Numbered from the stretch's first letter, positions 1-12,335 are shown. The stretch is DNA of 64,000 nucleotides from Erythrobasidium yunnanense (GCA_001600175.1 BCJC01000004.1:620001-684000), one strand, 5' to 3'. Made by a program: numbers and translations. The notes: generated from the letters alone by a model not told the origin.

Positions 1-1
1 C

Positions 2-2569
2 GGAGCTGACAGCTGGACAGCAACAACCTTCGAGGCTTCACCCAAGATGTCCACGTATCTTGTGGCATGGGCGAACGGTGACTTCCGGCACTTAGACTCT
101 AGCTTCACCTCCCCTCTGACAGGCAAGAAGATTCCTCTAAGAGTCTACACGACGCCCGAACACATTCACCAAGCGCAAACCGTCCTGGATGTCAAAGCTA
201 GAGTCCTACCTGTCTACGAGAAATTGTTCGATGTAGAATATCCGTTACCGAAGCTCGACACACTCGTTGCGGACGATTTCGAAGCCGGTGCTATGGAGAA
301 TTGGGGCCTCATTACCGGAGCTACAGATATGTACCTGCTGGATGAGAAGAATGGCTCCATTGATAGTCGAAAATTGCTGACTATCGTGCAATCGCATGGT
401 GAGTCTACGTTTGATTTGAGGTAGTATCCCAAATACTGATAGTCCCTCGGGGGTTCAGAGGTTGCCCATCAATGGTCAGTCGGATGGGTCCCCAGAAGCT
501 CAATAGCTAAAGCTAAACTTTCCGCTCGCGCAGGTTCGGCAACGTCGTCACAATGCGATGGTGGGACAATCTATGGCTCAACGAATCGTTCGCGACCCTT
601 ATGGGCGAGGTCATATCAATAGCTGTGCTGCATCCTGAATGGAAGCCCGACTCCTCCTTCCTGGATACGCAAATGCGTCGAGCTTTAGAGCTAGATGCGC
701 TGCGATCGTCTCACCCTGTTGAACAGCCCTGTCCTGACACAGAGATGAGTACGTGTTACCTCACCGTCCTAAATTAGTAAACAAGCTGATCGCAATGCTA
801 CCTGCAGTTAGCCAGATTTTCGATGCTATCAGTGTAAGAGCCCTTTCCAGCTGGTATATATGACAGTCAACCCATACATCGCTACGTCTCGCAGTATTCC
901 AAAGGCGCTGCTGTTCTTCGCATGTTATCGAACATGGTCGGCCAAGACACATTTTTGAAAGGCGTTTCCATCTACCTCAAGAATCATCTCTATGGCAATT
1001 CCCGGACTGCTGACTTGTGGAATGGAATCTCGCAAGCTTCCGGTATCGACGTCGCCAAGATTATGTCCAATTGGACACTCAAGATCGGCTTCCCGGTCAT
1101 TACCGTTGAGGAGACGCCCGAGGGCGTGAAGGTCCGCCAGAATCGATTTTTGAGTAAGTCAAGCTATTTCGCGTCCTACATGACGGCAGCCAATCTCCTA
1201 TATTTCGATAGGCACCGGCGATGCATCGCCAGAAGAGGATGAGACTCTCTGGTATGTTCCCCTTGAGCTGAAGAAGGTGGATCGGACCGGCAAGGCGACT
1301 ACCGACCACAAGGCTATTCTTGAGTCGAGGGAGACTACGATCAAGCTCGAGGATGCCGCCAATGCTACCTATAAGCTCAACGCCGAGACAGCCGGTGTCT
1401 GTAAGTGGATATCCTATCCCAGTGAGACGAGAATCGTGCTAAAGATCGAGACACAGATCGTGTGTTTTACAGCCCTGAGCGCCTCGCGAAGCTTGGCGAG
1501 GAAGCCGGCAAGGGTGCCGAAGGAGCCTTCTCGCTCAACGATCGCGTTGGCTTAGTCCAAGATGCCTTCGTGTTGGCAAAAGCGGGATACGGTAAGACAT
1601 CCGGCTACCTGCAGCTCATTTCCAAGCTGCAGGACGAGAAAGAACACCTCGTTTGGAATGAGATTGCTTCAGGCCTTGCTGGCCTGAGAGATGTATGGTG
1701 GGAGCAGCCTGACAATGTTCGTGACGCTCTGCACAATCTTTCTGGAAAGATGTTTGCGCCTGTCGCAAAAGAACTGGGATGGGATATCAAGGACTCTGAT
1801 TCACCTGACACACGTCAATCGAGAGCCATGGCGCTGGCCAATCTAGCGGCAAGCGGGGACGAAGAGTAAGCTGGCTCCCGCTCAGAAGGATTAGAGAAAC
1901 ATACTGATGTGATATGTGAAGGACTATCAAAGAGGTTCAGCGTCGATTCAATCTGTTCGCAAAGCAGAACGATACATCGGCCATCCCTGGTGACTTGCTC
2001 AATTTGATACTGGCCAATGCGGCACGCTACGGGGGCGTTGAGGAGTACGAAGAGATTTTGAAGATTTACAGAAAGCCGCCTACGCCCCAGCACAAGACGG
2101 CATGCATGCACGCTTTCTGTGCGACCAGCGATTCTAAGCTAATCGAGCGAACTATCGCCTTCATGCACTCTGATGAGGTCAAGACGCAAGACCTGATGTA
2201 CTTCTTTGGAAGTCTCGCATCCAACAGACACAGTCGTCGACCGATTTGGCAGGATCTGCAGAAAGACCTGGCCAATATGATCATTCGCTTCCAGGGCAGC
2301 ATGATCCTAGGCAGAGTTGTCATATCTGGATTCGAGCGCTTCTCCACTGAAGAAGACCTCAAGGCCATTGTCGACTTCTTCGAGGCCAACGATACGAAAG
2401 ACTTCGATCAGTCGGTAAAGCAGGGCATCGATGCGATACGGGCTAGAATTGCTTGGCTCAAGCGAGACGCCAGAGATGTTGAAGGCTGGCTGCGAGAGAA
2501 TGGTAATCCTCAGTCTGTTCTCGCGCTTTGCTAAAGCTGAAAACTTACTGCTCAGGTCACCTCATGTGA
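2..2569 (+). CDS. M1 zinc aminopeptidase, copy A (5' end outside window)
   Basis: Seen: spliced exons 2-398, 459-474, 534-748, 808-833, 895-1153, 1212-1400, 1457-1865, 1922-2502 and 2556-2569 give one reading frame ending in ...RENGHLM-stop. The frame enters at base 2, so the N-terminal beta domain lies upstream of the window. GAMENW (exon 1) and HEVAHQW read across introns are the exopeptidase and zinc-binding motifs of M1 gluzincins; NESFAT supplies the third zinc-ligand Glu. The ERAP1_C-like helical domain follows from about 1220. Known: this family (Ape2/Aap1, puromycin-sensitive type) removes N-terminal residues from peptides in the cytosol or secretory space. No transmembrane segment is visible. 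All intron positions match copy B directly downstream, so the two are a tandem duplication. The zinc motif sits on a 16-nt exon (459-474). Confidence 0.93.
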
Positions 2570-3002
2570 TTCGAAGCTACGTTGGACTTGCTTCAGCCTG
2601 ACCATCTCTTCGTTATGGAGCAACAAATGCGAGAAGCTCACTGGTAGCAAACTGCCATGCTGCAGACGTGTAGATTGGGAGTCGGCTTCAGCAAAACGCT
2701 TACTCCAAATCCCCCCAGATCTTTGTATCATGTCTGCTACGATACACTCACAGTCTGTCAAATCTAAGTCATTCGGTCTTACTATCTTTTATCGATCCTT
2801 TTGCGCGTGCTTCTCCATGTGATCCCTTCGCAATCTGTCGAGTCAACTCCGACACCGAGAGAGCGGCCGACGGTCCGCTGTCGTTATTCAAGATGATGGA
2901 TTGGATGCAAAGCTTAACCTCTTGCCATTGCGACCCTCCGACTGCTTGCTACGACTGCCCAACCTCTTCGACAGCTCGGCGACATCCAGCTAAAGCACCA
3001 TT
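2570..3002. other. Intergenic between the aminopeptidase copies
   Basis: 433 bases between the stop of copy A and the proposed start of copy B. It should hold the terminator of A and the promoter of B. I see no open frame with family similarity, no RNA gene and no repeat. Confidence 0.6.
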
Positions 3003-6000
3003 ATGGCTTCGCAAGACCTGGCAAGCTCGTTTAGACTAAGCAGAGACGTGCTGTAAGCTGGTAGCTACTGGCCGGACGCGCTAGAAAGCCCAGACTGATA
3101 TGTGTCCTCGCCGGAAATCCTCAGCCCAACTCACTACAAGCTAGCGCTCCAGACTGACTTGGAGGCTCTGACATTCCAAGGCAGAGTTGAGATTGAGTGA
3201 ATGGAATACTTTTCAAGTACATGAAGCCTCTGCTGAATTGTCGGTCCCTTCGTGCCTGTCCGCCGCGATCAGTCTCGAAGTCCGTAGCCCGCCTAGCCAC
3301 ACACATTCCATCACGCTACATGCTGCTCCGAACATCCACGTCCATTCCGCCTCCTTGACATCTGGTCAAGATCAGTCGATCAAGGCCTCGAATATTACGC
3401 GCGACAAGAAGCTAGAGAGAGTTACTATCGAATTCGATGCAGATGCAGTGACTATTACGCCTGGCATAAAGTACACCCTTGCCTTGCGCTTCGGAAGCCC
3501 TCTTGGACACACGTTGATGGGCTATTACCGATCCTCTCGTAAGCGACCGGATGGCAGCACAGGGTACGATGGTGTCACTCTCTTCGCTCCTACAGCCGCT
3601 AGAAGAGGCCTCCCCTGCTTCGATGAACCTGACATGAAGGCAACGTTCGCTGTCACGCTGCTGGCTCGAAAAGGCCTGACAGTTCTTGCGAATATGCCAA
3701 TGGAAAGCACGGAGGAGGTCGAAGACGTGGAGGCCTATCTCACCAAGGAGGCCAAAATCGCATTCGCGAAAGATGCCAGCTGGACAGCTACAACTTTCCA
3801 GACTAGTCCCAAGATGTCTACATACCTCCTCGCCTGGGCGAAAGGCGATTTCCGCCATCTAGAATCAAGCTACACATCTCCTCTCACGGGCCGGAAGATT
3901 CCTCTGAAGATATATGCTAGCCCAGAACATATTCACCAAGCTCAGCTTACCCTGGATGTCACAGCCAAAGTCCTGCCTGTCTACGAGAAATTGTTCGACA
4001 TCGAATACCCGCTGCCGAAGCTTGATACGCTCGTCGCCAATGATTATGAATCGGGTGCGATGGAGAACTGGGGCTTCATCAGTGGCGCGACCATTGCCTA
4101 TCTTTTCGACGAGAAAAACGGCTCAATCCAAAGCAAGAAAGTTGTAGCCAATATCCAATCGCATGGTGAGGCTGCTTCCCTCATCTCGCCAGACCATCGG
4201 TGGGCTGATGTGTGACTACTTTGAAGAGGTGGCCCATCAATGGTACGTTTCTGTTACGACGTACGTCAAGTGTTGAGAGCACAGGCTGATCGAGGTGCCT
4301 CGCTTAGGTTTGGCAACGTAGTAACGATGAGCTGGTGGGACAATCTATGGCTCAATGAAGCTTTCGCAACCGTGATGGGAGAACTCATTTCGATCGCGGT
4401 CGTTTACCCAGAGTGGAACCCTCATTCGTCATTCATCGACAAGCACTTGAGAAGGGCCCTGGAGTTGGACGCTCAGAGATCATCGCATCCTGTTGAACAG
4501 CCTTGCCCAGATCCCGAGATGAGTACGTTTACCACTGCCTTGTGAGCAGTGGAGATAAGCTAACATCGTATTGGGCCCACAGTCTACCAGATTTTCGATG
4601 CTATCAGTGTATGTATCGTCCTCTCGATAGTTTACAGAGCTCAGCTGACGCTACGCTTCTTTCTACACAGTACTCAAAGGGCGCCTCGGTTCTTCGCATG
4701 TTGTCTAACATGATAGGAGAGGATATCTTCCTAAAGGGTGTCTCCACGCACCTCAAAAAACATCTTTACGGCAACTCTGTAACAGCCGATCTGTGGAAAG
4801 GCATTTCACAAGCTTCCGGCATTGATGTTGCGGGAATCATGGCCAATTGGACACTCAAAGTTGGCTTTCCAGTGGTGTCTGTTGAAGAGACGAACGATAG
4901 CCTGAAGATCCGCCAAAATCGGTTCTTGAGTGAGTCCTATGCATTCTATCTTTATCTGGATATCTGATCGACTCGCATGCAGGTACTGGCGATCCTACTC
5001 CTGAAGAGGACGAAACACTTTGGTATATTCCACTCGGCTTGAAAACAATCGATAAGAGCGGACGGCCAATCATTAATCACCAAGCTATCCTCGAAACACG
5101 CGAGACGACTATCGAGCTCCCAGATGCTGCCACTGCCACTTACAAACTCAACGCCGAGACTGCTGGAGTCTGTAAGTACAGTTGACGGGACCACGTTGAG
5201 AAGCAAGCTAAACCTATGACGCCCAGTCAGAGTCCTATACAGCCCTGAGCGGCTCGTAAAGCTTGGGGAAGAGGCAGGCAAAGGCTCAAGTGGCGCCTTC
5301 TCGCTCAACGACCGTATCGGCTTGGTTCAAGACGCTTTCGTTTTGGCAAGGTCAGGTTATAGCAGGACATCTGGATCTCTCCAGCTGTCCACGCAGCTAA
5401 AGAATGAGGCAGAGAATCTTGTCTGGAAAGAAATTGCTACGGGTCTTGCGGATATCCAGGATACCTGGTGGGAGCAGCCAGACGATGTGCGAGCTGCACT
5501 CGAAAAGCTTGCCAGGGACACATTCGCACCTGTCGTTCACAAGCTCGGTTGGGACATGAAAGACTCAGAATCATCCGACATACGCGAAATGAGGGCTACT
5601 GCCTTGACTGTTCTGGCTGGAAGCGGCGATAAAGAGTAAGCGATATTTTTCGACGAACCTCCCCGAAGTATAGTTGACGTGATGTATCTGCAGAACCATC
5701 AGTGAAGTCCGTCGCCGTTTCAACCTATTCATGAACGAAAACGATACGACGGCCATTCCGGGCGATTTCCTAGAGCTCATACTCATTAACGCTACCCGCT
5801 TCGGGGGTATCGACGAGTATGAGAAAGTCAAGAAACTGTTCGGAGAGCCACTCAGCCCACAACACAAGATCGCGTGCATTCGAGCTCTATGTTCAGCTCA
5901 AGATCCAGCCCTCATCGAACGGACGTTCAAGTTGTTGCACTCTGACGAAGTCAAGATGCAGGATATCAGGTACTTCATGACTGGACTTGCAGGAAATCGA

Positions 6001-6343
6001 TATGCTCGCAGACAGCTCTGGGAAGACTTCAAAGAAGATCTCCCTAACATCGTTGCTAGATTTACGGGAAGCTACATGTTCAGCAACCTCATACAGGCCT
6101 CTTTCAATCGTTTCTCCAGCGACGCAGACGTAGCTGCCGTCATCGACTTCTTCTCGGACAAAGATACAAAAGAGTACGACCAAGCGTTAAAGCAGGCTAT
6201 CGACGCCGTCAGAGCAAAGGCTGCCTGGCTCAAGCGAGATACTAAAGACGTGGAAGACTGGCTTCGGCAGAATAGTGAGCTCGGACGTCGCTCTCTTAAC
6301 CCGACTCTGGCTTAATCCATGCTTCACAGACTATCTCGCTTGA
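3003..6343 (+). CDS. M1 zinc aminopeptidase, copy B (complete)
   Basis: Seen: start ATG 3003 (MASQDLASSFRLSRDV...), then exons 3003-3052, 3125-3196, 3273-4165, 4227-4242, 4308-4522, 4583-4608, 4671-4929, 4983-5171, 5227-5635, 5694-6274 and 6330-6343. The joins give PTHYKLALQTDLEALTF, the usual N-terminal start of cytosolic M1 enzymes, and about 880 residues overall, the normal family length. GAMENW, HEVAHQW (16-nt exon 4227-4242) and NEAFAT are intact, so the enzyme should be active. The start was chosen because splicing 3053-3124 joins it in phase to the conserved PTHY segment; no other ATG nearby does so. Known: broad-specificity aminopeptidase of the Ape2/puromycin-sensitive group. It is a diverged paralogue of copy A with the same exon plan, so the duplication is old enough for many silent and some replacement changes. 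No signal peptide is visible, so cytosolic is likely. Confidence 0.93.
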
Positions 6344-6363
6344 AGATGCCAATCGTAATCTTA

Positions 6364-8305
6364 TTATACCAGTTTCCAGACTTTGATGCATGACGTTTTG
6401 CCGCTAGGCGAAAGTGTAGCTTTGCGTATTGACGAATCTAGTACTTGTGAGCTTTGTAAGCTGGCATTTTGCGTCCGTGAAGCTGTGCTTTCTAGCGTGA
6501 TCGCACTGGTTGTCGAGGAATTTATGGCTTGTCCTGCGCTATCCTCAGAAGTCTCATCTTCGCTGTCGCTGTCCTCACTTGACGATGAGGCTGAAGTCAT
6601 GGCGTTGCTGTTATTGTCGCTGAATAGACCCGCCGACCTGTCTCTGGCGCGGCTGCCCGAAGAGGTGAGTAGACAGGCCAGATACGGGTGAAGTGCTGCT
6701 GAAGACACTGCATCTGGAAGCGTAGGTTTTAGCATGCTTGAGTCTGTGCCCACTTGACACTCTGCTTACCGTCGCACAACTTGAAAGTATGCGCTGGTTC
6801 GTCTTCGGCGCTTTGTGTATCGAAGAAGTGGAGGTGGCCGTCCTGCAAACGCGTTCCTTCAACTCCGACGCTCTTGGGAACGGAACAGAAGGTTATTCAC
6901 CGTATCGCCAGTGGTGAGCCACTTGCCCTGAGCATCTATGTCGAACTCTATCCTCTGATTCGTGTTTCCTTTCCTCGCATAGCTCTGCAGTATATGTTTC
7001 GTGTTCCTTGTATCCCAAACAAGGATCTCATTCGAGCATCTCGATGCTGTATACAGGATTTCCGGCGAAGTAGGATGAAATTTCACTTGTGTAACGCCTG
7101 AGCCTTTATGCTGCTTGATGTTCAGAGACCGTATGAGACGTGGCTCCCCGCCGCTTGAGTCGTATAGATGGACACTGCGGCCGTAAGAGCCAGCTGCCAT
7201 CAGGCCAGACTGATCGGGACAGAGAGCTATGCTGGATATCAGGCCTACAAGCTTGCATCAGCTTCGATCTCCTATGTAAGTTGAGCAAGGAGAATGCTGT
7301 TTACCTTTCTGTCCTTGCCGGCTCTTGCGAGAGGGAGAAGTCTGGAATCTCGTGCCAGTGGCTCCCGGGTTCGCTATGTCAAAGCATTCTATCGCGCTTT
7401 CGAAGCCGCAGTACACCCTAATATCAGGTTAGAATAGTCAAAAGCAGTGTCGTGTACTTGAGTCGAGACTTACTTCATTCCGTCGAGGGAGAAAGTCATA
7501 CATTGTGGTCCGATGAAGCGTTCTTGATGATCTATGATAGAGTAAGACGCTCTAATCTGTGATACGCATAAGATAACGATCGAGGTTATAGACATAGTCT
7601 AGACTCACCTTGCCAGTGTAGCCATCTATAAGCGCAACAGGCACATCTCTACAGCTTCGAAGAAAGCAGAAAGTCTCCGGCCGATGTGAATGTGCGAAGG
7701 GATACCATTGAAGTCCAAGGAGTGCAGCTGGACTCCTCGACATCGACATGTACGGTTGGAGATCCGCTTGGGCGACTTGCGGGCGCACAAGATCAATGAT
7801 CAGACCAGGTTAGCCGGGCGTAGCATAGATAGCAGAGGGGTACTTACTACTTAGATCTGCCATTTCAGGCGGTCTTGTTGACACATCTCAGTCTTGTCAA
7901 GCAAATGATAGGTTTCTGGCTCACAGAGAGAAAATCTTGGCCAGGCGGTCTTCTTCATGCGAGAGTATACAGGAGCCATCCGGACACCTAATTGCATGCC
8001 AAACATACGGGAAGCGGGCATGAGGTTCATCATATAGCTGGAAGGACGGTTTCTTCGCACCATGCAGCGCTTCTGAAGAAGTTTGTGGGCCGATTAGGAG
8101 GAAGTACATCGGCTTGCACCTTCGTCAAGAGTGTAGGATTGCTATGGAAGGTCAACTCTGGCGGCTTGGAAGCAGCCTCAGGCTGCGCAGGATCTTGATT
8201 GGCATCATCGTGCAGCGGGGCATCTTGCAGCATGGTGGAAGCAGCGTGGTCGTTCATGGATGTAATATCAGACAGGTTTCCTCCAGTATCAGCCGTGTCC
8301 TCCAT
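6364..8305 (-). CDS. WRAP53: WD40 protein, telomerase Cajal body protein 1 (TCAB1/WRAP53, Swt21) homologue
   Basis: Seen: exons (5' to 3') 8305-8061, 7987-7925, 7873-7848, 7775-7609, 7556-7474, 7417-7305, 7244-6901, 6842-6770 and 6743-6364 keep one frame. Diagnostic stretches are CPDGSCILS, SLPPEMADL, LIDGYTGK, CGSYGRS-like AAGSYGRSVHLYD, NTNQRIEFDIDAQGKWL and a final SSAALHPYLACLLTSSGS, in the order seen in animal TCAB1. Known: TCAB1 binds the CAB box of scaRNAs and of vertebrate telomerase RNA; the yeast relative Swt21 acts in splicing. The C-terminus after the propeller is Ser/Asp/Glu rich and low in complexity. Exon 7873-7848 is only 26 nt. The intron between the last two exons would be 26 nt (6744-6769), far below its neighbours; the alternative is a small indel there. 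It is divergent from CHZ1 with 138 bp between start codons. Confidence 0.88.
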
Positions 8306-8443
8306 AGTATTTCTTGTAAATGTGCCTTCAATTCGAGAAACGCGTCTTCAAGGCTCTCGCTCTTCCCAAACACATCGAAATCAATACTCGAATTCAAGCA
8401 ACTCTTTAAACAGCTTCAAAGTCTCTTACATCCATCCATCTAC
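8306..8443. promoter_or_regulatory. Shared divergent promoter WRAP53 / CHZ1
   Basis: 138 bases separate the two start codons on opposite strands, so both promoters must lie here or extend into the genes. No clear TATA box is visible. This is inferred from layout only. Confidence 0.5.
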
Positions 8444-9177
8444 CATGTCCGAGTCTGCCTCACCCCAAAAGAGAAACGTCGATGAGGTGTCTGCCCCAGA
8501 AGTAGTCGACGACGCAAAGAGGTGGGCTGCTACAAACAGGCTGGAAACAGTGCATTCATCTGACTATGCTCTGTGACCTGGCTTTCCTTCAGATCCAAGG
8601 GCGAGGGCGAGGTCCAGGAATCTGTCCTTGACGAGTCTGCTGAAGCTGGCCCATCAACCGGCGAGAAGGAGGTCAACGAAGACGAAATTGACGAAGGTGA
8701 GTCTCTATCTGCTGGTGCAGCTGCTGAGCTAGCAGCTTCCACGCTGGCCTGCCTTTCTTCGACGCGTCTCTGATGCCTGCTTCTACTTCTTATTTTGGCA
8801 CGAACGCGCTATGTAAACAGACGAGCTGTCTGCCCTCGACACCAACAACATCATCTCTGGCCCCCGAACGCGTAAGAATCGCTTCAATCGCGCATGACAA
8901 GGCACCCAAAGCTGATGCACGTTTTAGGAGGCAAGAAGATCGACTTCCGCAAGGCTTCAGAGGAAGCTGGTGGTGAGGAGGATGTAAGCAAAGCACTCAA
9001 CCTCGCGTCTTGGTACAGGCGAGCTGACCTAGCCCTCTTTTTACGCAGGACGACGAGGACGATGCCGATGTGACTGTTAACACAACCGTCAACAAGACCG
9101 ACGACGGCACGTCTGACGAAGAGGAGGATGAGGAGAAAGTAGAAGTAGAAGGTGACACTGAGAAGAAGTATGAATAG
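8444..9177 (+). CDS. CHZ1: Histone H2A.Z-H2B chaperone CHZ1
   Basis: Seen: five exons (8444-8521, 8593-8696, 8821-8871, 8928-8983, 9049-9177) join into a small acidic protein of about 138 residues. The centre reads LSALDTNNIISGPRTRGKKI followed by DF, which matches the CHZ motif (acidic stretch, NII, then RRTRGKKIDY). The C-terminus is a long run of Asp and Glu ending EKKYE. Known: Chz1 binds H2A.Z-H2B dimers and helps SWR1 deposit them in chromatin; the CHZ motif and acidic tails contact the histones. The motif itself is split by an intron after the codon pair for RT. Length and charge fit the family. The start is the first ATG (MSESASPQKR). Confidence 0.88.
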
Positions 9178-9621
9178 GCGGGACAAAAAGCAAAAGCGAG
9201 AGTGACTCCAAGGCAGCGCACGCAGCGGTGTCGTCTGAGACGACAGAATATATCCTACTTCTGTGCTGCTATGATATTTGCTTAGCGTTGCAGGCTCATC
9301 TTTCTACCTTATCGATCTATCTTCGCTATTCTAGTGATCTCCGTCTTCCGAAAAATTACCTTGTCGATAGTCTGAGATGCTCGCGTCTAGTGGCTGTCGG
9401 TGATCTATACCAAATATAAATCTTCAAACTATATGCAGGCCTTGCTACATCGTTTGACTGCCTTCGATGCTGAGTGCCGGAAGGGAGGACGTAGCAGCGA
9501 CATGCGTCGTTTAACATGCTCGATATATGGCCATCGCTATACCAGATTGCTCTGCGGTTTGGCTAATGGAAATGCATGTGTTGCACTACACTTCAGGAAG
9601 TAAAGGAATTCTCTACCCAGT
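9178..9621. other. Convergent intergenic, CHZ1 / asparaginase
   Basis: 444 bases between two converging stop codons. AT-rich relative to the flanking genes and without a credible open frame, RNA gene or repeat. Expected to hold both 3' ends. Confidence 0.6.
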
Positions 9622-11952
9622 CTACTCCGCCACGGCCAACTTCCAGGTATCTTCTTCAGAAGTATCAGCGAAGATGGGTGGTCTCTCGCTCTCTCCCGTC
9701 GCTAGATGTGCTCCCGCCGCTTTCAGACTCTTGACCATTTCCAGCCTGATAGTAGGGGTCGTATCTTTCGCTATCGTAGCATAATATAAAGCCGAGTGGC
9801 CTTGGATATCGCGAAGATGGACTGACGCGCCATATCGGAGGAGAAGATCGACGTTTTGCGCATTGCCGTGTAAGCAAGCTATGTGAAGTGGAGACATTGT
9901 CGTAAAGACATTCAAGAGGGATAGTCCTTGCGATTTTATTGTTGTGCGTGTAGCAGAAGGTGTCTGTGCAGCGTCTTCTTTGGCTAGCAGACTGACAAGC
10001 ATATTCTTGAGTGATGAATCAGGTCGAGCGGCTGCTGCATTGATGAGAAGAGGGTTTATAGCATCTTCGACAGTAGCTAGATCCGTATCGCTGACGCCTT
10101 CGCCAGCCACAGTTTGGACTGCAGACTTGTGCGAGTCTCCATTGACAGAGCTAACCGTGTCAGAAGAAAGCAGGGATAGGCGTTGGAAGAGCCCTTCGAT
10201 GCGACTTCCTTTGCTTGCGCTGAGCTCGCTGATGAGCGGTCTCGAAGGTGTAAGATCGCCTCGAATAGGCTGTGCAATGAGCTCGCGAACCACAGCTGGA
10301 TCGAGACCTTTCCCGAGAAGATAAGCCAGTTTCGCCAATGCACACTGCGAATCAGGCGGATCAGATTGAGTAAGGTAATAGCGCACATAAGATGCGGCTC
10401 ACCTCGATGGTCATGTCCGCGCCTCCGATGACTCCTGCTTGCTGAAGCTTGCGGCCGTTCTCGTCTGCGAGATCGCTTTAGGCCATATATACAATCGAAT
10501 TAGCACAGTAGCTTACATATACTTCCGACCACCGCTCCAGTGTAGCACTGCGTGACATTGACAATGACACAACCTCGATCCGTCGCTTGTCGAAAGGCAT
10601 CCAGTAAATCCGGTCTCGATGGGCAATTCCCAGCTCCATATGTTGAAAGCACTACACCTTGTAGAGGGGAAGCAAGGAAAGCTTTGACGGATGCTGTTGT
10701 TATGCCAGGAAAGAGGCGGAGAGTAGCGACATTGGCGCATAGGCTTTTGTGCACTCGAAAGGCTTGTAGAGCGGTCGGGCGGAGTACAGCCTGCCAGTCC
10801 ACGTCTGTAGAGCTTCTCAGCCAAGTCGAACGTTACTGGCGGATTGGATGCTTACCGATATTGATGCCGACTTTCGCTAGCGGAGCCATGTTAGGCGAAG
10901 AGAAGGCTCTGCATTTCACGCGTCAAGCCTTGTCGCCGGAGTCTGTCAACTTCGACTTACTCAAACTCGAAACTCGAGCTTTTCGTACTGCGACAGCCTC
11001 TGAATAGCGTATGATGGAAGAAGAGGCTAGGCGGACAATCACAAAACTCAGTACTTTGGACCTTGCTGAGGCAGAAGATGACCTACGTGACTTCGGGGAT
11101 GAGGTAATTACCAGCTACCGCTAGAGCTCCTAGAAGATTGTCTACAGCATCGTTTCGCACTTCGGAAAGCGGTATTTGCGCGCCAGTAAGAATGACTGGC
11201 TTGCCCAGGTTTTCAAGCAGGAATGATAGTGCGCTAGCCTATCGACAGGTCAAATTAGCTGATTTATAATTGTCCTTTCAGCAAGACTACCCACAGTATA
11301 AGCCATGCTATCCGTTCCATGGCAGATGATGAAAGCGTCGTATAGCTTATAGTTGGCTTCGATATCACTAGCCATTCTTATCCAGTCCTCGAAGCCAATA
11401 TCCGACGAATCGATCAGGTTTTCGTACTCATAGATACAATACCTGACCGATCGTCCTGAAGATCTCGGCGTCTTCAAGCTCGGGAGCTTTATCGTTCCAT
11501 GAGGTGTAACCACAGGCAAGAACGATGTAGGTTCGAGAGCTTCTCTAGCGGGCGCATGTTGGCCTAGGAAATTAGTCGCAGGACTGGCTGACCTGCTATT
11601 GTTTCTGGATGAAGTGGTAGATTTACGCCATTCGCGAAATGTAGCTATGTCGGATGAATGAGAGAAGATAGTACTCGCGGAAGGATCGTTGAAACGAGCT
11701 TGGGACTGCAGATTATCGAAAAGAAAGCCGGGGTATGTTTTCTTGCCCTGGGGGCTTTCTAGCATGCCAATGGTGCCGCCTGAACATATGAAGGTGTCGA
11801 ATAAGTATGCGAACCCGTCAGATGCAGATGTCGTTGGCTTTGCGAACCGCTATAAATGACCAAGACTCGAGATTCATCTGCCGGCGAGTCTTAGCTATGG
11901 TTACTCTTCTGAAAGTACCTCGTAAGGTGGACAGCAGTAGCTACGCACCCAT
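9622..11952 (-). CDS. Type I L-asparaginase with C-terminal ankyrin repeats (ASPG-like)
   Basis: Seen: splicing gives [13 protein letters not shown] (exons 11889-11848 and from 11779), the first catalytic Thr motif. [11 protein letters not shown] then supplies the second Thr-Asp pair, and [17 protein letters not shown] follows. An insertion rich in Ser ([11 protein letters not shown]) lies between the two catalytic motifs. The C-terminal third (about 10380-9622) has ankyrin-like units such as [20 protein letters not shown] and [13 protein letters not shown]. Known: animal ASPG and several fungal proteins share this asparaginase-plus-ankyrin order; they hydrolyse L-asparagine to aspartate and ammonia, and ASPG was also described as a lysophospholipase. 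No signal peptide is visible, so an intracellular enzyme is likely. The start is a short first exon (ATGG at 11952-11949) joined by a GTGCGT intron; the exact acceptor (11889 or a few bases on) is uncertain. Confidence 0.88.
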
Positions 11953-12335
11953 GTTGATGGCCGGTCACCGTGCAAGACAGAAAAGAACGAAGAAGCCGGT
12001 TGATAGTAAACACGCGCAAGGGGATTGTCGTATTGGCAGGTGATGTCAAGTATCAAGAGAGAACGATGTTGGTATATGTGATGCAGGCGTCGAAGATTCA
12101 GGTGCGACTTTGCTAGATGGTAAAGACAAGACAGGCACAAAAGATGCGCGAAGGACCTAGGCAAGAAGGTAAAGCCATCTGCAACCTCGAAAGCTTGGAT
12201 TTTATTCAAAAACAAATATGTAGCTGGACATAAACCTCATTTATTGCGGGACATACTCGCGTGATACATTATTTCATCTGTCTTGTATTTGTCGTATATA
12301 TGTCAGAACGAACAGAGTTTCTACTATGGGGAGAA
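11953..12335. other. Intergenic upstream of the asparaginase gene
   Basis: 383 bases holding the presumed promoter of the asparaginase gene and the 3' end of the next minus-strand gene. No supported gene is seen. Confidence 0.55.
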
